Program-made: the position numbers and the translations under genes
Origin: Iodobacter violaceini
GTDB taxonomy: Bacteria; Pseudomonadota; Gammaproteobacteria; Burkholderiales; Chitinibacteraceae
Direction: 5' to 3'
DNA: 64,000 nt
Assembly: GCF_011601265.1 (NCBI RefSeq)
Contig: NZ_JAAOLX010000005.1
Location: forward strand, 186,001 to 250,000
In this document: piece after piece, positions 17,470 to 25,006 of the stretch
Layout: the number at the start of each line of letters is the position of its first letter
Position numbering within the stretch: position 1 is the first letter of the stretch
The notes under the pieces: model-generated
Databases searched by the model: none
What the model was told of the DNA's origin: nothing
Seen by the model: the letters and a program-made list of their open reading frames with translations, nothing else

Positions 17470-18459
17470 ATGCTGCAAACCCGCATCTGTATCGCCCTCG
17501 CCTTTATCGCGGCACCCGTTTTTGCCAGCGAGCCCGTCATTGGCCTGATCACCAAAACTGAAACCAATCCTTTCTTTGTAAAAATGAAAGAAGGCGCAGC
17601 TGCCGAGGCAAAAGCCAGGGGCGCCAGGCTTTTGTCTGCGGCAGGCAAGGCCGATGGCGATAACGCAGGCCAGGTGACAGCCATCGAAAACATGATTGCA
17701 GCCGGTGCCAAAACCATTCTGATTACCCCAAGTGATTCCAAAGCGATTGTGCCCACCATTAAAAAAGCCCGCGAAAAAGGTGTGCTGATCATTGCGCTCG
17801 ATAGCCCGACCGATCCGGCAGAAGCCACCGATGCACTCTTTGCCACCGACAACTTTAAAGCGGGTGTGCTGATTGGCGAATACGCCAAGGCCACCTTCGC
17901 AGGCAAACCCGCAAAGATCGCCACCCTGGATTTATTCCCCGGCCATCCCGTTGGCGCGCAACGCCACAATGGCTTTTTACAAGGCTTTGGCCTGCAATCC
18001 TTTGATGCAAAAAACAATGAATTAGCCAAACCCGCCAATGTAGTTTGTATGGCAGACAGCTTTGGCGATCAGGCCAAGGGCCAGACCGCCATGGAAAACT
18101 GCCTGCAAAAAAATCCGGATATCAATCTGGTCTACACCATTAACGAGCCAGCCGCCGCCGGTGCATTTAATGCACTGAAAAAAGCAGGCAAAGAAAAAGG
18201 CGTACTGATTGTTTCGGTAGATGGCGGATGCCAGGGGATTAAAGATCTTAAAAGCGGCAAGTTTGCCGCCACCTCGCAGCAATACCCGCTAAAAATGGCC
18301 GCAATGGGCGTAGCCGCTGGCGTTGAATATGCCAAAACAGGAAAAAAACCATCGGGCTACACCGACACCGGTGTCACCCTGATCGCCAATAAAGCGGTTG
18401 CAGGAGTAGACAGCAAAGACAGTAAAGCAGGCATGGATATGTGCTGGGGTAATAAGTAA
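17470..18459 (+). CDS. frcB: sugar ABC transporter periplasmic binding protein (FrcB-like)
   Basis: Periplasmic high-affinity sugar binder of the ribose/fructose family (peripla_BP_4), 329 residues. Signal peptide ends APVFA. Typical segments: IGLITKTETNPFFVKMKEG, the IENMIAAGAKTILITPSDS hinge region, LDSPTD and DGGCQGIKDLKSGKF near the C-terminus. The gene set downstream (permease, ATPase, ROK regulator, PfkB kinase) mirrors the frcBCAK fructose locus of rhizobia, so fructose is the best guess; ribose or another pentose remains possible because a FucU/RbsD mutarotase is also here. Confidence 0.85.
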   Translation: MLQTRICIALAFIAAPVFASEPVIGLITKTETNPFFVKMKEGAAAEAKARGARLLSAAGKADGDNAGQVTAIENMIAAGAKTILITPSDSKAIVPTIKKAREKGVLIIALDSPTDPAEATDALFATDNFKAGVLIGEYAKATFAGKPAKIATLDLFPGHPVGAQRHNGFLQGFGLQSFDAKNNELAKPANVVCMADSFGDQAKGQTAMENCLQKNPDINLVYTINEPAAAGAFNALKKAGKEKGVLIVSVDGGCQGIKDLKSGKFAATSQQYPLKMAAMGVAAGVEYAKTGKKPSGYTDTGVTLIANKAVAGVDSKDSKAGMDMCWGNK

Positions 18460-18533
18460 GCAGCTATCCGCAGGCATACAGACCCACAACAATCGGTATG
18501 CCTGCAGCATCTTCAAACATACAGAGGTTATCT

Positions 18534-19493
18534 ATGCCGAGCTGGAAAGATCACATCCCGTCTATCGGCACTCTTGGGCCATTTCTGGCCCTGCTGCTGG
18601 CCTGCGGTTTTTTCTCGTTTCAAAGTGAGCAGTTTTTAACTGGCGCAAATTTCTCGCTGATTTTGCAGCAGATTATGGTGGTAGGGCTGGTTGCAATTGG
18701 CCAGACACTGATTATTTTAACGGCCGGTATCGATCTTTCCTGTGGCATGGTGATGGCGCTCGGCGGCGTAGTGATGACCAGGGTGGCTAATGATTATGGC
18801 CTGCATCCCATCCTTGCCATTTCAATCGGCCTGGCTGTAACGGCTGGCTTTGGCTTACTTAACGGCCTGCTGGTCACACGCATTAAGCTGCCGCCTTTTA
18901 TTGTGACGCTAGGCACAATGAATATCGCTTTTGCCATTACCCAGCTTTATTCAGGCTCGCAAACCATTACCGATTTACCCGCCGCCATGACCTTTTTTGG
19001 CAACACCTTTGGCATAGGTCAAACCCAGGTCGCCTATGGCACGGTGCTGATGCTGGCCTGCTATGCACTGAGCTGGATCTGGCTGCGCGAAACTGCATCA
19101 GGACGCCATATTTATGCCGTGGGTAATAACCCGGAAGCAACCCGCCTCACCGGCATCGCCACCCACCGCGTCATCCTCATGGTGTATGTACTGGCAGGGC
19201 TGTGCTATGGCGTGGCATCGCTGCTTTCGGTGGCGCGCACTGGCGTGGGCGACCCGAATGCGGGGCAAACAGAAAACCTGGATGCCATTACCGCCGTGGT
19301 GCTTGGTGGAACCAGCTTATTTGGCGGGCGCGGCGTGATTATTGGTTCGCTCATTGGAGCAATGATTGTCGGCGTATTCCGCAATGGCCTGACGCTGATG
19401 GGCGTGTCCTCGGTTTACCAAATTTTAATCACAGGTATTTTGGTTATTTTGGCTGTGGCCACCGATCAACTGTCACGCAAAGGAGGCCGCTAA
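18534..19493 (+). CDS. frcC: sugar ABC transporter permease (FrcC-like)
   Basis: Inner-membrane permease of the BPD_transp_2 group (RbsC/FrcC), 319 residues with about 8-10 helices. The ATG at 18534 is chosen for the AGAGG 7 nt upstream; a frame 12 codons longer lacks a ribosome site. Conserved parts: LTAGIDLSCGMVMALGG, LPPFIVTLGTM and the C-terminal GGTSLFGGRG loop that contacts the ATPase. The stop overlaps the next start by one base (TAATG). Confidence 0.92.
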   Translation: MPSWKDHIPSIGTLGPFLALLLACGFFSFQSEQFLTGANFSLILQQIMVVGLVAIGQTLIILTAGIDLSCGMVMALGGVVMTRVANDYGLHPILAISIGLAVTAGFGLLNGLLVTRIKLPPFIVTLGTMNIAFAITQLYSGSQTITDLPAAMTFFGNTFGIGQTQVAYGTVLMLACYALSWIWLRETASGRHIYAVGNNPEATRLTGIATHRVILMVYVLAGLCYGVASLLSVARTGVGDPNAGQTENLDAITAVVLGGTSLFGGRGVIIGSLIGAMIVGVFRNGLTLMGVSSVYQILITGILVILAVATDQLSRKGGR

Positions 19494-20290
19494 TGAGCCA
19501 GAACACAGCACACCGCCTCGTCATTGAAGCCAAAGGCCTGGTCAAACACTATGGGCAAGTCGTCGCCCTGGATGGCGCTGATTTTGAGCTGCGCGCAGGC
19601 GAAATTCTGGCCGTGATTGGCGACAATGGCGCGGGGAAATCATCGCTCATCAAAGCCTTGTCCGGCGCGACCACGCCAGACAGCGGCGAAATTTTACTCG
19701 ATGGTCAAAGCGTGTGCTTTAAAAGCCCCATCGAAGCACGCCGTGCAGGCATCGAAACCGTTTACCAGGATTTAGCCGTGGCCCCCGCCATGACCATTGC
19801 CGAAAACTTATTTATGGGCCGGGAAATCCGCCGGCCCGGCCTTTTAGGCAGCCTCGGTTTTCTGGATAAAAAACGCATGCTGAAAGACAGCATCGCCTAT
19901 ATGCAAGCACTAAAAATCGGCATCCGCTCAATGACACAAGCCGTGGAAACGCTCTCTGGCGGCCAGCGCCAGGGCGTTGCTGTCGCCCGTGCCGCAGCCT
20001 TTGCCCGCCATGTGGTCATCATGGATGAGCCCACCGCAGCACTGGGGGTAAAAGAGGGCAATATGGTGCTGGAGCTGATCCGCAATGTGCGCGACCGTGG
20101 CCTGCCAGTGGTGCTGATCAGCCACAATATGCCGCATGTTTTTGAAATAGCCGACCGCATCCACGTCGCCCGCCTGGGCCGCCGCGCCGCCATCCTCAAC
20201 CCCAAAGCCATCACCATGAGCGATGCTGTAGCGGTGATGACGGGGGCAATGAAGCCTGAGGATATCCCGGCGGAGTGGCTGGCGAATTAG
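19493..20290 (+). CDS. frcA: sugar ABC transporter ATP-binding protein (FrcA-like)
   Basis: ATPase subunit of the sugar importer, 265 residues, i.e. a single nucleotide-binding domain like FrcA rather than the double-domain RbsA. Walker A GDNGAGKSS, signature LSGGQRQGVA, Walker B VVIMDEPTAAL, switch His in VVLISHNM. The start at 19493 follows AGGAGG and overlaps the frcC stop. A repeat element of about 300 bp separates it from the mutarotase gene. Confidence 0.93.
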   Translation: MSQNTAHRLVIEAKGLVKHYGQVVALDGADFELRAGEILAVIGDNGAGKSSLIKALSGATTPDSGEILLDGQSVCFKSPIEARRAGIETVYQDLAVAPAMTIAENLFMGREIRRPGLLGSLGFLDKKRMLKDSIAYMQALKIGIRSMTQAVETLSGGQRQGVAVARAAAFARHVVIMDEPTAALGVKEGNMVLELIRNVRDRGLPVVLISHNMPHVFEIADRIHVARLGRRAAILNPKAITMSDAVAVMTGAMKPEDIPAEWLAN

Positions 20291-20337
20291 GCAAAAGATG
20301 GGAATGGAATGCTAAAAAAAGGCGGGGTTCATCACAT

Positions 20338-20640
20338 AGGCACTAAGCCATATATTTTTGCTTTAGCAAACAACGAAAAAACGTAATGACCACTCTCGCT
20401 GCATGGGGCTTAAAAATCCCCTTGAAGCACGCCGAAACGAGGAATAAGCGGCTCGGGGTTTCGGAAAAGGGGCAGCGAGGCAGCGAGCAGCCTTTTTCGC
20501 CGAGCCGATTATCCGTAGTGAGGGGCCTTCGTGCTGGCTGGGGCGGCCTTCTTTGGCTTCGTTTCTTGGCCGCGCAAGAAAGGAAGGTCCAGCGGGACGC
20601 CCGCACCTAAATCAACGTGCCGAAGGCACTAATTAAATGA
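20338..20640 (-). repeat. dispersed repeat family A, copy 2 (inverted, near full length)
   Basis: On the minus strand this matches the copy at 49900-50215 from TTAGTGCCTTCGGCACGTT through the CTTCCTTTCTTG hairpin (20557-20586, one mismatch) and the GCTCGCTGCCTCGCTG stretch to TTTTCGTTGTTTGCTA. It lies inside the sugar locus, between the transporter and the mutarotase. Open frames inside it are by-products of its GC content. Confidence 0.85.
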
Positions 20641-20719
20641 GCCTTTATATTTTGGTTAGTGCACATGGGATGCCCCACAAGTGGCCCAGCCCCAGCCAGA
20701 AAACCCCAAGGAGAACACG

Positions 20720-21175
20720 ATGCTTAAAGGAATAGACCCCCTCCTCACCCCTGAATTACTCAAGGTACTGGCTGAAATGGGCCACGGTAATGAGATTGTG
20801 ATTGCCGATGCCAACTTTACGGCGGCCTCGCTGGCGGCGGGCAAGCCCCTGATCCATCTTTCTGGTGTCGGCATTGCCCGCACGGTAAAAGCGGTAATGA
20901 GCTTGCTGCCATTAGATCAGGACGTCAGCCAGCCGGTAGGCTTTATGCAAGTCAGCCATCAGCCCGCAGGCTGGTGCAGCGCACTGCAAAAACATATTAT
21001 CGGCGAGCTGCAAGCAGACGGCCATGCAGATGAAAGCCAGTGCGAGGCCATCGAGCGATTTGCTTTCTATGAACGGGTAAAGCAAGCTTACGCGATTGTG
21101 CTAACGGGCGAATTGCAGCCTTACGGCAATTTCATACTGAAAAAAGGAGTCATTTGTGAGCCCCTCGCCGGATAA
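20720..21175 (+). CDS. RbsD/FucU-family sugar mutarotase
   Basis: Cytoplasmic enzyme interconverting sugar anomers (and pyranose/furanose forms), 151 residues. The start at 20720 has AAGGAG 6 nt upstream. Family segments: LLTPELLKVLAEMGHGNEIVIADANF with the catalytic His, and the C-terminal GELQPYGNFILKKGV. It resembles FucU more than RbsD by length. Next to a sugar importer and kinase it would supply the anomer the kinase prefers. Its last 20 bases overlap the start of the ROK regulator. Confidence 0.88.
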   Translation: MLKGIDPLLTPELLKVLAEMGHGNEIVIADANFTAASLAAGKPLIHLSGVGIARTVKAVMSLLPLDQDVSQPVGFMQVSHQPAGWCSALQKHIIGELQADGHADESQCEAIERFAFYERVKQAYAIVLTGELQPYGNFILKKGVICEPLAG

Positions 21176-22379
21176 GGCATCCGCAGCCAGCAGCTTAAAA
21201 CCCAGAGGCTCATCTCAAGGCGGTATGCGCCAGTACAACGAACGGGTTGTGCTGCAAGCCATTCGCCTTAATGGCCGCCTGCCAGGGGCAGAAATTGCCC
21301 GGCTTACCTGCTTAACGGCGCAATCTATCTCGATGATTACCAAGCGGCTGCTCGAAGACGAGCTGCTGATTAAAGAAACACCGCAGCGCGGCAAAGTGGG
21401 CCAGCCCTCGGTGCCGCTGGCGCTGAATCCTGATGGTGCATTTGCAATCGGCGTAAAAGTAGGCCGCCGCAGCTTAGATATCTTGCTGGTCGACTTCACG
21501 GGTACGGTCAGAGAGCGCTGGAATCTAAGCTATGATTTTGCCGATCCCGAGCAAATTCTGACGCATCTTGCCAATTGCCTGGCCAAAATCAAAACCAGAC
21601 TCAGCCCTCATCTGTGGGAGCGTGTGCAAGGCATAGGCATTGCAGCCCCCCTGCATATCGGCGGCTGGCAGCAACTGCTTGGGCTGGATGCTGAAGTCGT
21701 CGCCCGCTGGGAGCGTTTTCAGCTTAATGAAGAAATCGCCGCCCTCACCGGCCTGCCGGTGCAATCAATCAAAGACACCACCGCCGCCTGCGTGGCAGAG
21801 CTGGTTGCCGGGCGTGGGCGCGATGTGCGTAATTTTATTTATGTATTTGTCGATACCTTTATCGGCGGCGGTCTCGTGCTCGACAGTCATTTGCATATTG
21901 GCAAACACGGCAATGCCGGTGCCATAGGATCATTAGCGCTTGGAATAACAGGCAGCGCAAACAGCCCGCAGCTACTGAATGTGGCTTCACTTTATAAACT
22001 GGAAAGCCGTTTTATCGCAGCAGGGCTGGACGGCAGAGCCACCAGCGACGAGCGCGCCGCCAGCGCCGCCTATTGGCCGCATACCCATGCATGGATAGCT
22101 GAAACCGCCCCGCCCATTGCCTTTGCCATGCTGAACAGCAGCTGCCTGCTGGATCTGGAAGGCGTGATTTTAGACGGCTGCTTTTGCAGCGCGGTCAAAG
22201 AAGCACTGATTCAGGCCGTAATCATCGCCATGCAAGGCTATAACTGGGAAGGCGTCGTGCCGCCACAAGTTTTGGCAGGGACTATAGGATCTGACGCCCG
22301 CGCATTAGGCGGAGCACTGCTGCCGCTCTACGCCAACTTCGCCCCTGACCGTGATTTATTTTTAAAACTGGATGGCTGA
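21156..22379 (+). CDS. ROK-family transcriptional regulator (FrcR-like)
   Basis: Sugar-responsive repressor, 407 residues. N-terminal winged helix (about 20-85; GAEIARLTCLTAQSISMITKRL), then a ROK sugar-binding domain with GVKVGRRSLDILLVDFTG and GGGLVLDSHLHIGKHGNAGAIG. The zinc-site cysteine cluster common in ROK kinases is absent, as is usual for pure regulators of this branch. The GTG start has GGAG 8 nt upstream and overlaps the mutarotase gene by 20 bp. Probably represses the transporter genes; a candidate operator lies at 17350-17406. Confidence 0.9.
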   Translation: MSPSPDKASAASSLKPRGSSQGGMRQYNERVVLQAIRLNGRLPGAEIARLTCLTAQSISMITKRLLEDELLIKETPQRGKVGQPSVPLALNPDGAFAIGVKVGRRSLDILLVDFTGTVRERWNLSYDFADPEQILTHLANCLAKIKTRLSPHLWERVQGIGIAAPLHIGGWQQLLGLDAEVVARWERFQLNEEIAALTGLPVQSIKDTTAACVAELVAGRGRDVRNFIYVFVDTFIGGGLVLDSHLHIGKHGNAGAIGSLALGITGSANSPQLLNVASLYKLESRFIAAGLDGRATSDERAASAAYWPHTHAWIAETAPPIAFAMLNSSCLLDLEGVILDGCFCSAVKEALIQAVIIAMQGYNWEGVVPPQVLAGTIGSDARALGGALLPLYANFAPDRDLFLKLDG

Positions 22380-22416
22380 TTGCCGGGTAAATGATGAAAA
22401 AACCCACATCCGAGAA

Positions 22417-22456
22417 CCACGGAGTACACAGAGGACAGGGCGTTTCACGGAGAAAA
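22417..22456 (+). repeat. CACAGAG dispersed motif, single copy
   Basis: CACGGAGTACACAGAGGACA followed by GGGCGTTTCACGGAGAAA resembles one arm of the 7876-7934 inverted repeat with insertions. It lies between the ROK gene and the kinase gene. A TATAAT at 22493-22498, shortly before the kinase start, may be that gene's -10 element. Confidence 0.45.
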
Positions 22457-22552
22457 ACCAGATCTAAATTAAGCGGCTTGCTTCAGGTTTTAAATATAAT
22501 CAAGCCAGCCATTGCTCCACTTAACCACTTCAAATGATTAAAAGGCCTGCAC

Positions 22553-23473
22553 ATGCCCTCCAGCCAACACAGTCTCCCAGTTTTTTTAGCCGCCGGTGAG
22601 GCGCTCACCGATATGATCCGCACTGATGGCGAAAACTGGGTCAGTAAAGTGGGCGGCTCGACCTGGAATGTGGCAAGGGTATTGGCCAGCTTTGGCTTAC
22701 ACAGCGCGTTTGCAGGGGCAATCAGCCAGGATTGCTTTGGCAATGATTTGTATCAGGCATCGCACGCTGCGGGGCTGGATTTACGTTTTTTACAGCAGTT
22801 GGATAAATCACCGCTGCTGGCCATGGTGCCATCCGCCCATCCGCCACAATACTTTTTTGTAGGTGATGATTCCGCCGACTTATATTTTGACCCGCAAGCC
22901 CTGCCCTCCGGCTGGCAAAGTGCGGCGTATTGGGTGCATTTTGGCGGGATCAGCCTTGCCCGCCAGCCTCTGGCGGATAAATTAGTGGCGCTGGCAAAAA
23001 GCCTGAAAGCGCAGGGCGTAAAAATCAGCTACGACCCCAATTTCAGAAACATCATGGACGAGCGCTACGACGATACCTTTAAAACCATGAGCAAGCTGGC
23101 GGATGTGATTAAGGTCTCTGATGAAGATCTGGCAGGCTTATTCCGCACCAGAGATATCGGGCTTGCATTTAAAACGCTGCACGGCTGGAATCCTGAAGCC
23201 TGCTTTCTGTATACCCGCGGCGCAGAAGGCGCATCACTGCACACACCTCACGGCAGTGCCATCGCACCCGCCATACAAATCAGCGTGGCAGACAGTGTGG
23301 GAGCTGGAGATGCATCGATAGGCGGCCTGATTTACAGCATGATCACCTGGCCCCGGCACGGCACGCATGAGCATCTGCGCTTTGCCATTGCCAGCGGCGC
23401 TGCAGCCTGCATGCAGCATGGTGCAACGCCTCCGGGCTTAGAAACAGTACTTGCACTCTACGCTCAGGCTTAA
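22553..23473 (+). CDS. PfkB-family carbohydrate kinase (fructokinase-like)
   Basis: Ribokinase-fold sugar kinase, 306 residues. N-terminal FLAAGEALTDMI, the first signature GGSTWNVARVLASFG, and the catalytic/anion-hole motif DSVGAGDASIGGL near residue 250, with the Asp base intact. As the last gene of the sugar locus it probably phosphorylates the imported sugar (fructose to fructose-6-phosphate if the transporter assignment is right). Its last four bases overlap the convergent gene on the other strand. Confidence 0.9.
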   Translation: MPSSQHSLPVFLAAGEALTDMIRTDGENWVSKVGGSTWNVARVLASFGLHSAFAGAISQDCFGNDLYQASHAAGLDLRFLQQLDKSPLLAMVPSAHPPQYFFVGDDSADLYFDPQALPSGWQSAAYWVHFGGISLARQPLADKLVALAKSLKAQGVKISYDPNFRNIMDERYDDTFKTMSKLADVIKVSDEDLAGLFRTRDIGLAFKTLHGWNPEACFLYTRGAEGASLHTPHGSAIAPAIQISVADSVGAGDASIGGLIYSMITWPRHGTHEHLRFAIASGAAACMQHGATPPGLETVLALYAQA

Positions 23474-24063
23474 TGTCCGGCAGGCTCTTTGGCAGGTGCA
23501 GCCTCTGCCTTAGGGCCTTCAGATTTAGCATTACTGTTTTGCTTAATACATTCTTTCCATGCCGCATTGCCTTTTCCGCCGCCTGCAGGCAAGACGCAAT
23601 CACCGCCGCCAAATTTTACATAGCCTCCGCCAGCGGGCTTAATATCCGCTCCTTCCTTAGGGGCTTCGCCATGTGCGGCTGGGGCTGTTTGCTCGCTGCC
23701 TGCTTTTGCTCCGCCACGCCGCTCTAAATCTTCAACTTTCACTTCAAGCTCTTCTACTTCAATTTTTTTCTCTTTTACTTCTTTTTTCAGCTCGGATATT
23801 TTTTCTTCAAGCTCTTTGCGCGTCTCGATGGTTTCTTCAAAAGACACTTTTAAGCGTGCAATTTGCTCAATATATTGGGTTTTTTCAAAATTCCGTTTAG
23901 TCATCCCAATGGCAATACCCACAATCAGCACAAACAGAAAACCAAAAAAACCGCCTGCTATGATCAGCTTCAAGCGGTTTTTTTGCATAAACGAAGGGCT
24001 GGGTGAGCCATGAATATCATCCCCACCATGGGAGCCGGCAGATGCTGCAGCGTGATCACTCAT
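23470..24063 (-). CDS. membrane-anchored coiled-coil protein, function unknown
   Basis: 197 residues. A cytoplasmic His/Gly-rich head (about 1-30), one transmembrane helix (LIIAGGFFGFLFVLIVGIAIG, about 33-53), a charged coiled coil (about 68-117, with repeats such as KKEVKEKKIEVEELEVKVE), then an Ala/Gly/Pro-rich linker and a small conserved-looking piece GGGDCVLP to WKECIKQNS with two cysteines. I do not recognise a family. Co-directional and 15 bp from the LEA2 lipoprotein gene, so likely the distal gene of a unit with it and the thioesterase. Confidence 0.75.
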   Translation of the reverse strand: MSDHAAASAGSHGGDDIHGSPSPSFMQKNRLKLIIAGGFFGFLFVLIVGIAIGMTKRNFEKTQYIEQIARLKVSFEETIETRKELEEKISELKKEVKEKKIEVEELEVKVEDLERRGGAKAGSEQTAPAAHGEAPKEGADIKPAGGGYVKFGGGDCVLPAGGGKGNAAWKECIKQNSNAKSEGPKAEAAPAKEPAGH

Positions 24064-24078
24064 CTTTATATTTCCAGA

Positions 24079-24531
24079 TTAAGGTAAGTTTACTTCTCCC
24101 TGACGTTCAAAGCTTACACCATCGGGGCGTAATGGCAGAAACAGTTTACCCTTAATACGATAGGCGATTGGCTTGCCACTTGCTTGCAAGCCATTAAATT
24201 GCTGAATAAATGTGCTCAACGAAGTAGTGACATTAAGCTTAACCAGAACCGATCCCAGCTTAGGCAAAGTCACAGCCTCACTGGAAACACCTTCGGCAAA
24301 CTGCTGGCCGTTTACATCCAGGCTAAGCTGCACCCCTTTAATATCCAGCGATACATCATTTGGATTAGTCAGGCGCAAGCTCAGCACAAAACGCTGCTCC
24401 AGCAAGCCCACTTCCGCCACACTCAGGCCGGCAAGGCTTACACTGGGTTTTTCAAGATTGCCAGACAGGCCAGCGCAACCGGCCAGCAAAAAAACCAGCA
24501 GCAATACATATTTTTTCAGGCATTTATACAT
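24079..24531 (-). CDS. LEA type 2 / WHy-domain lipoprotein
   Basis: 150-residue lipoprotein: signal peptide with lipobox LLAGC, then a single LEA2/WHy beta-sandwich (VLSLRLTNPNDVSLDIKGVQLSL, ... VTLPKLGSVLVKLNVT). Such domains occur in envelope and stress proteins in bacteria; the precise role is unknown. Overlaps the end of the thioesterase gene by 8 bp. Confidence 0.85.
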   Translation of the reverse strand: MYKCLKKYVLLLVFLLAGCAGLSGNLEKPSVSLAGLSVAEVGLLEQRFVLSLRLTNPNDVSLDIKGVQLSLDVNGQQFAEGVSSEAVTLPKLGSVLVKLNVTTSLSTFIQQFNGLQASGKPIAYRIKGKLFLPLRPDGVSFERQGEVNLP

Positions 24532-24931
24532 TCATCATCTCTTGTAAACGGCGGCCTAATTCGCCATCCAATGGCATTGCCCCGGGAGTATTGGCATGAA
24601 TAACGGCAATAGTCACATCGGCTTCGGCCACTAATTTTTCATTATCTGCCCGCACAATACGCTGATGAATAATTCCTTCTTTGTCGCTTAAATGCACCAT
24701 CCGGGTTTCAATTCTGAGCACATCGCCCATGGTGGCCGGGCGCTTATAGCGAATATCAATTCTGCTAATCACTAAAGCCAGCTTTTCCTGAGTAAACCAC
24801 TCCAAACCGCCACTTTCATCCACTAAAGCCCAGCGCGCTTCTTCTAAAAACTCTAAATACCGCGCGTTATTCACATGACCGTATAAATCTAAATGATAGC
24901 CGCGAACCTTGATTTCAGTGGCTTGAGCCAT
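24524..24931 (-). CDS. acyl-CoA thioesterase (4HBT hotdog fold)
   Basis: YbgC/FadM-type thioesterase, 135 residues, hydrolysing acyl-CoA esters. The catalytic motif LDLYGHVNNARYLEFLEEARW holds the Asp nucleophile or base; IDIRYKRPATMGDVL is the hotdog core. The ATG at 24931 has GGGAG 6-7 nt upstream; a longer frame overlaps the divergent AsmA promoter and is rejected. First gene of a probable three-gene unit. Confidence 0.92.
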   Translation of the reverse strand: MAQATEIKVRGYHLDLYGHVNNARYLEFLEEARWALVDESGGLEWFTQEKLALVISRIDIRYKRPATMGDVLRIETRMVHLSDKEGIIHQRIVRADNEKLVAEADVTIAVIHANTPGAMPLDGELGRRLQEMMNV

Positions 24932-25006
24932 GTTTTTCTCCCGTGTGTGAAAATTTTTAGCAATCTTAACTTTGAAATTAATCCATGTCTTCGGGATAAT
25001 CCCCGC

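Noticed and set aside
20386-20610. 74-codon frame inside repeat copy 2
   Set aside because: It lies wholly within the dispersed repeat; the sequence is explained by the repeat and the frame is not kept in the other copies.
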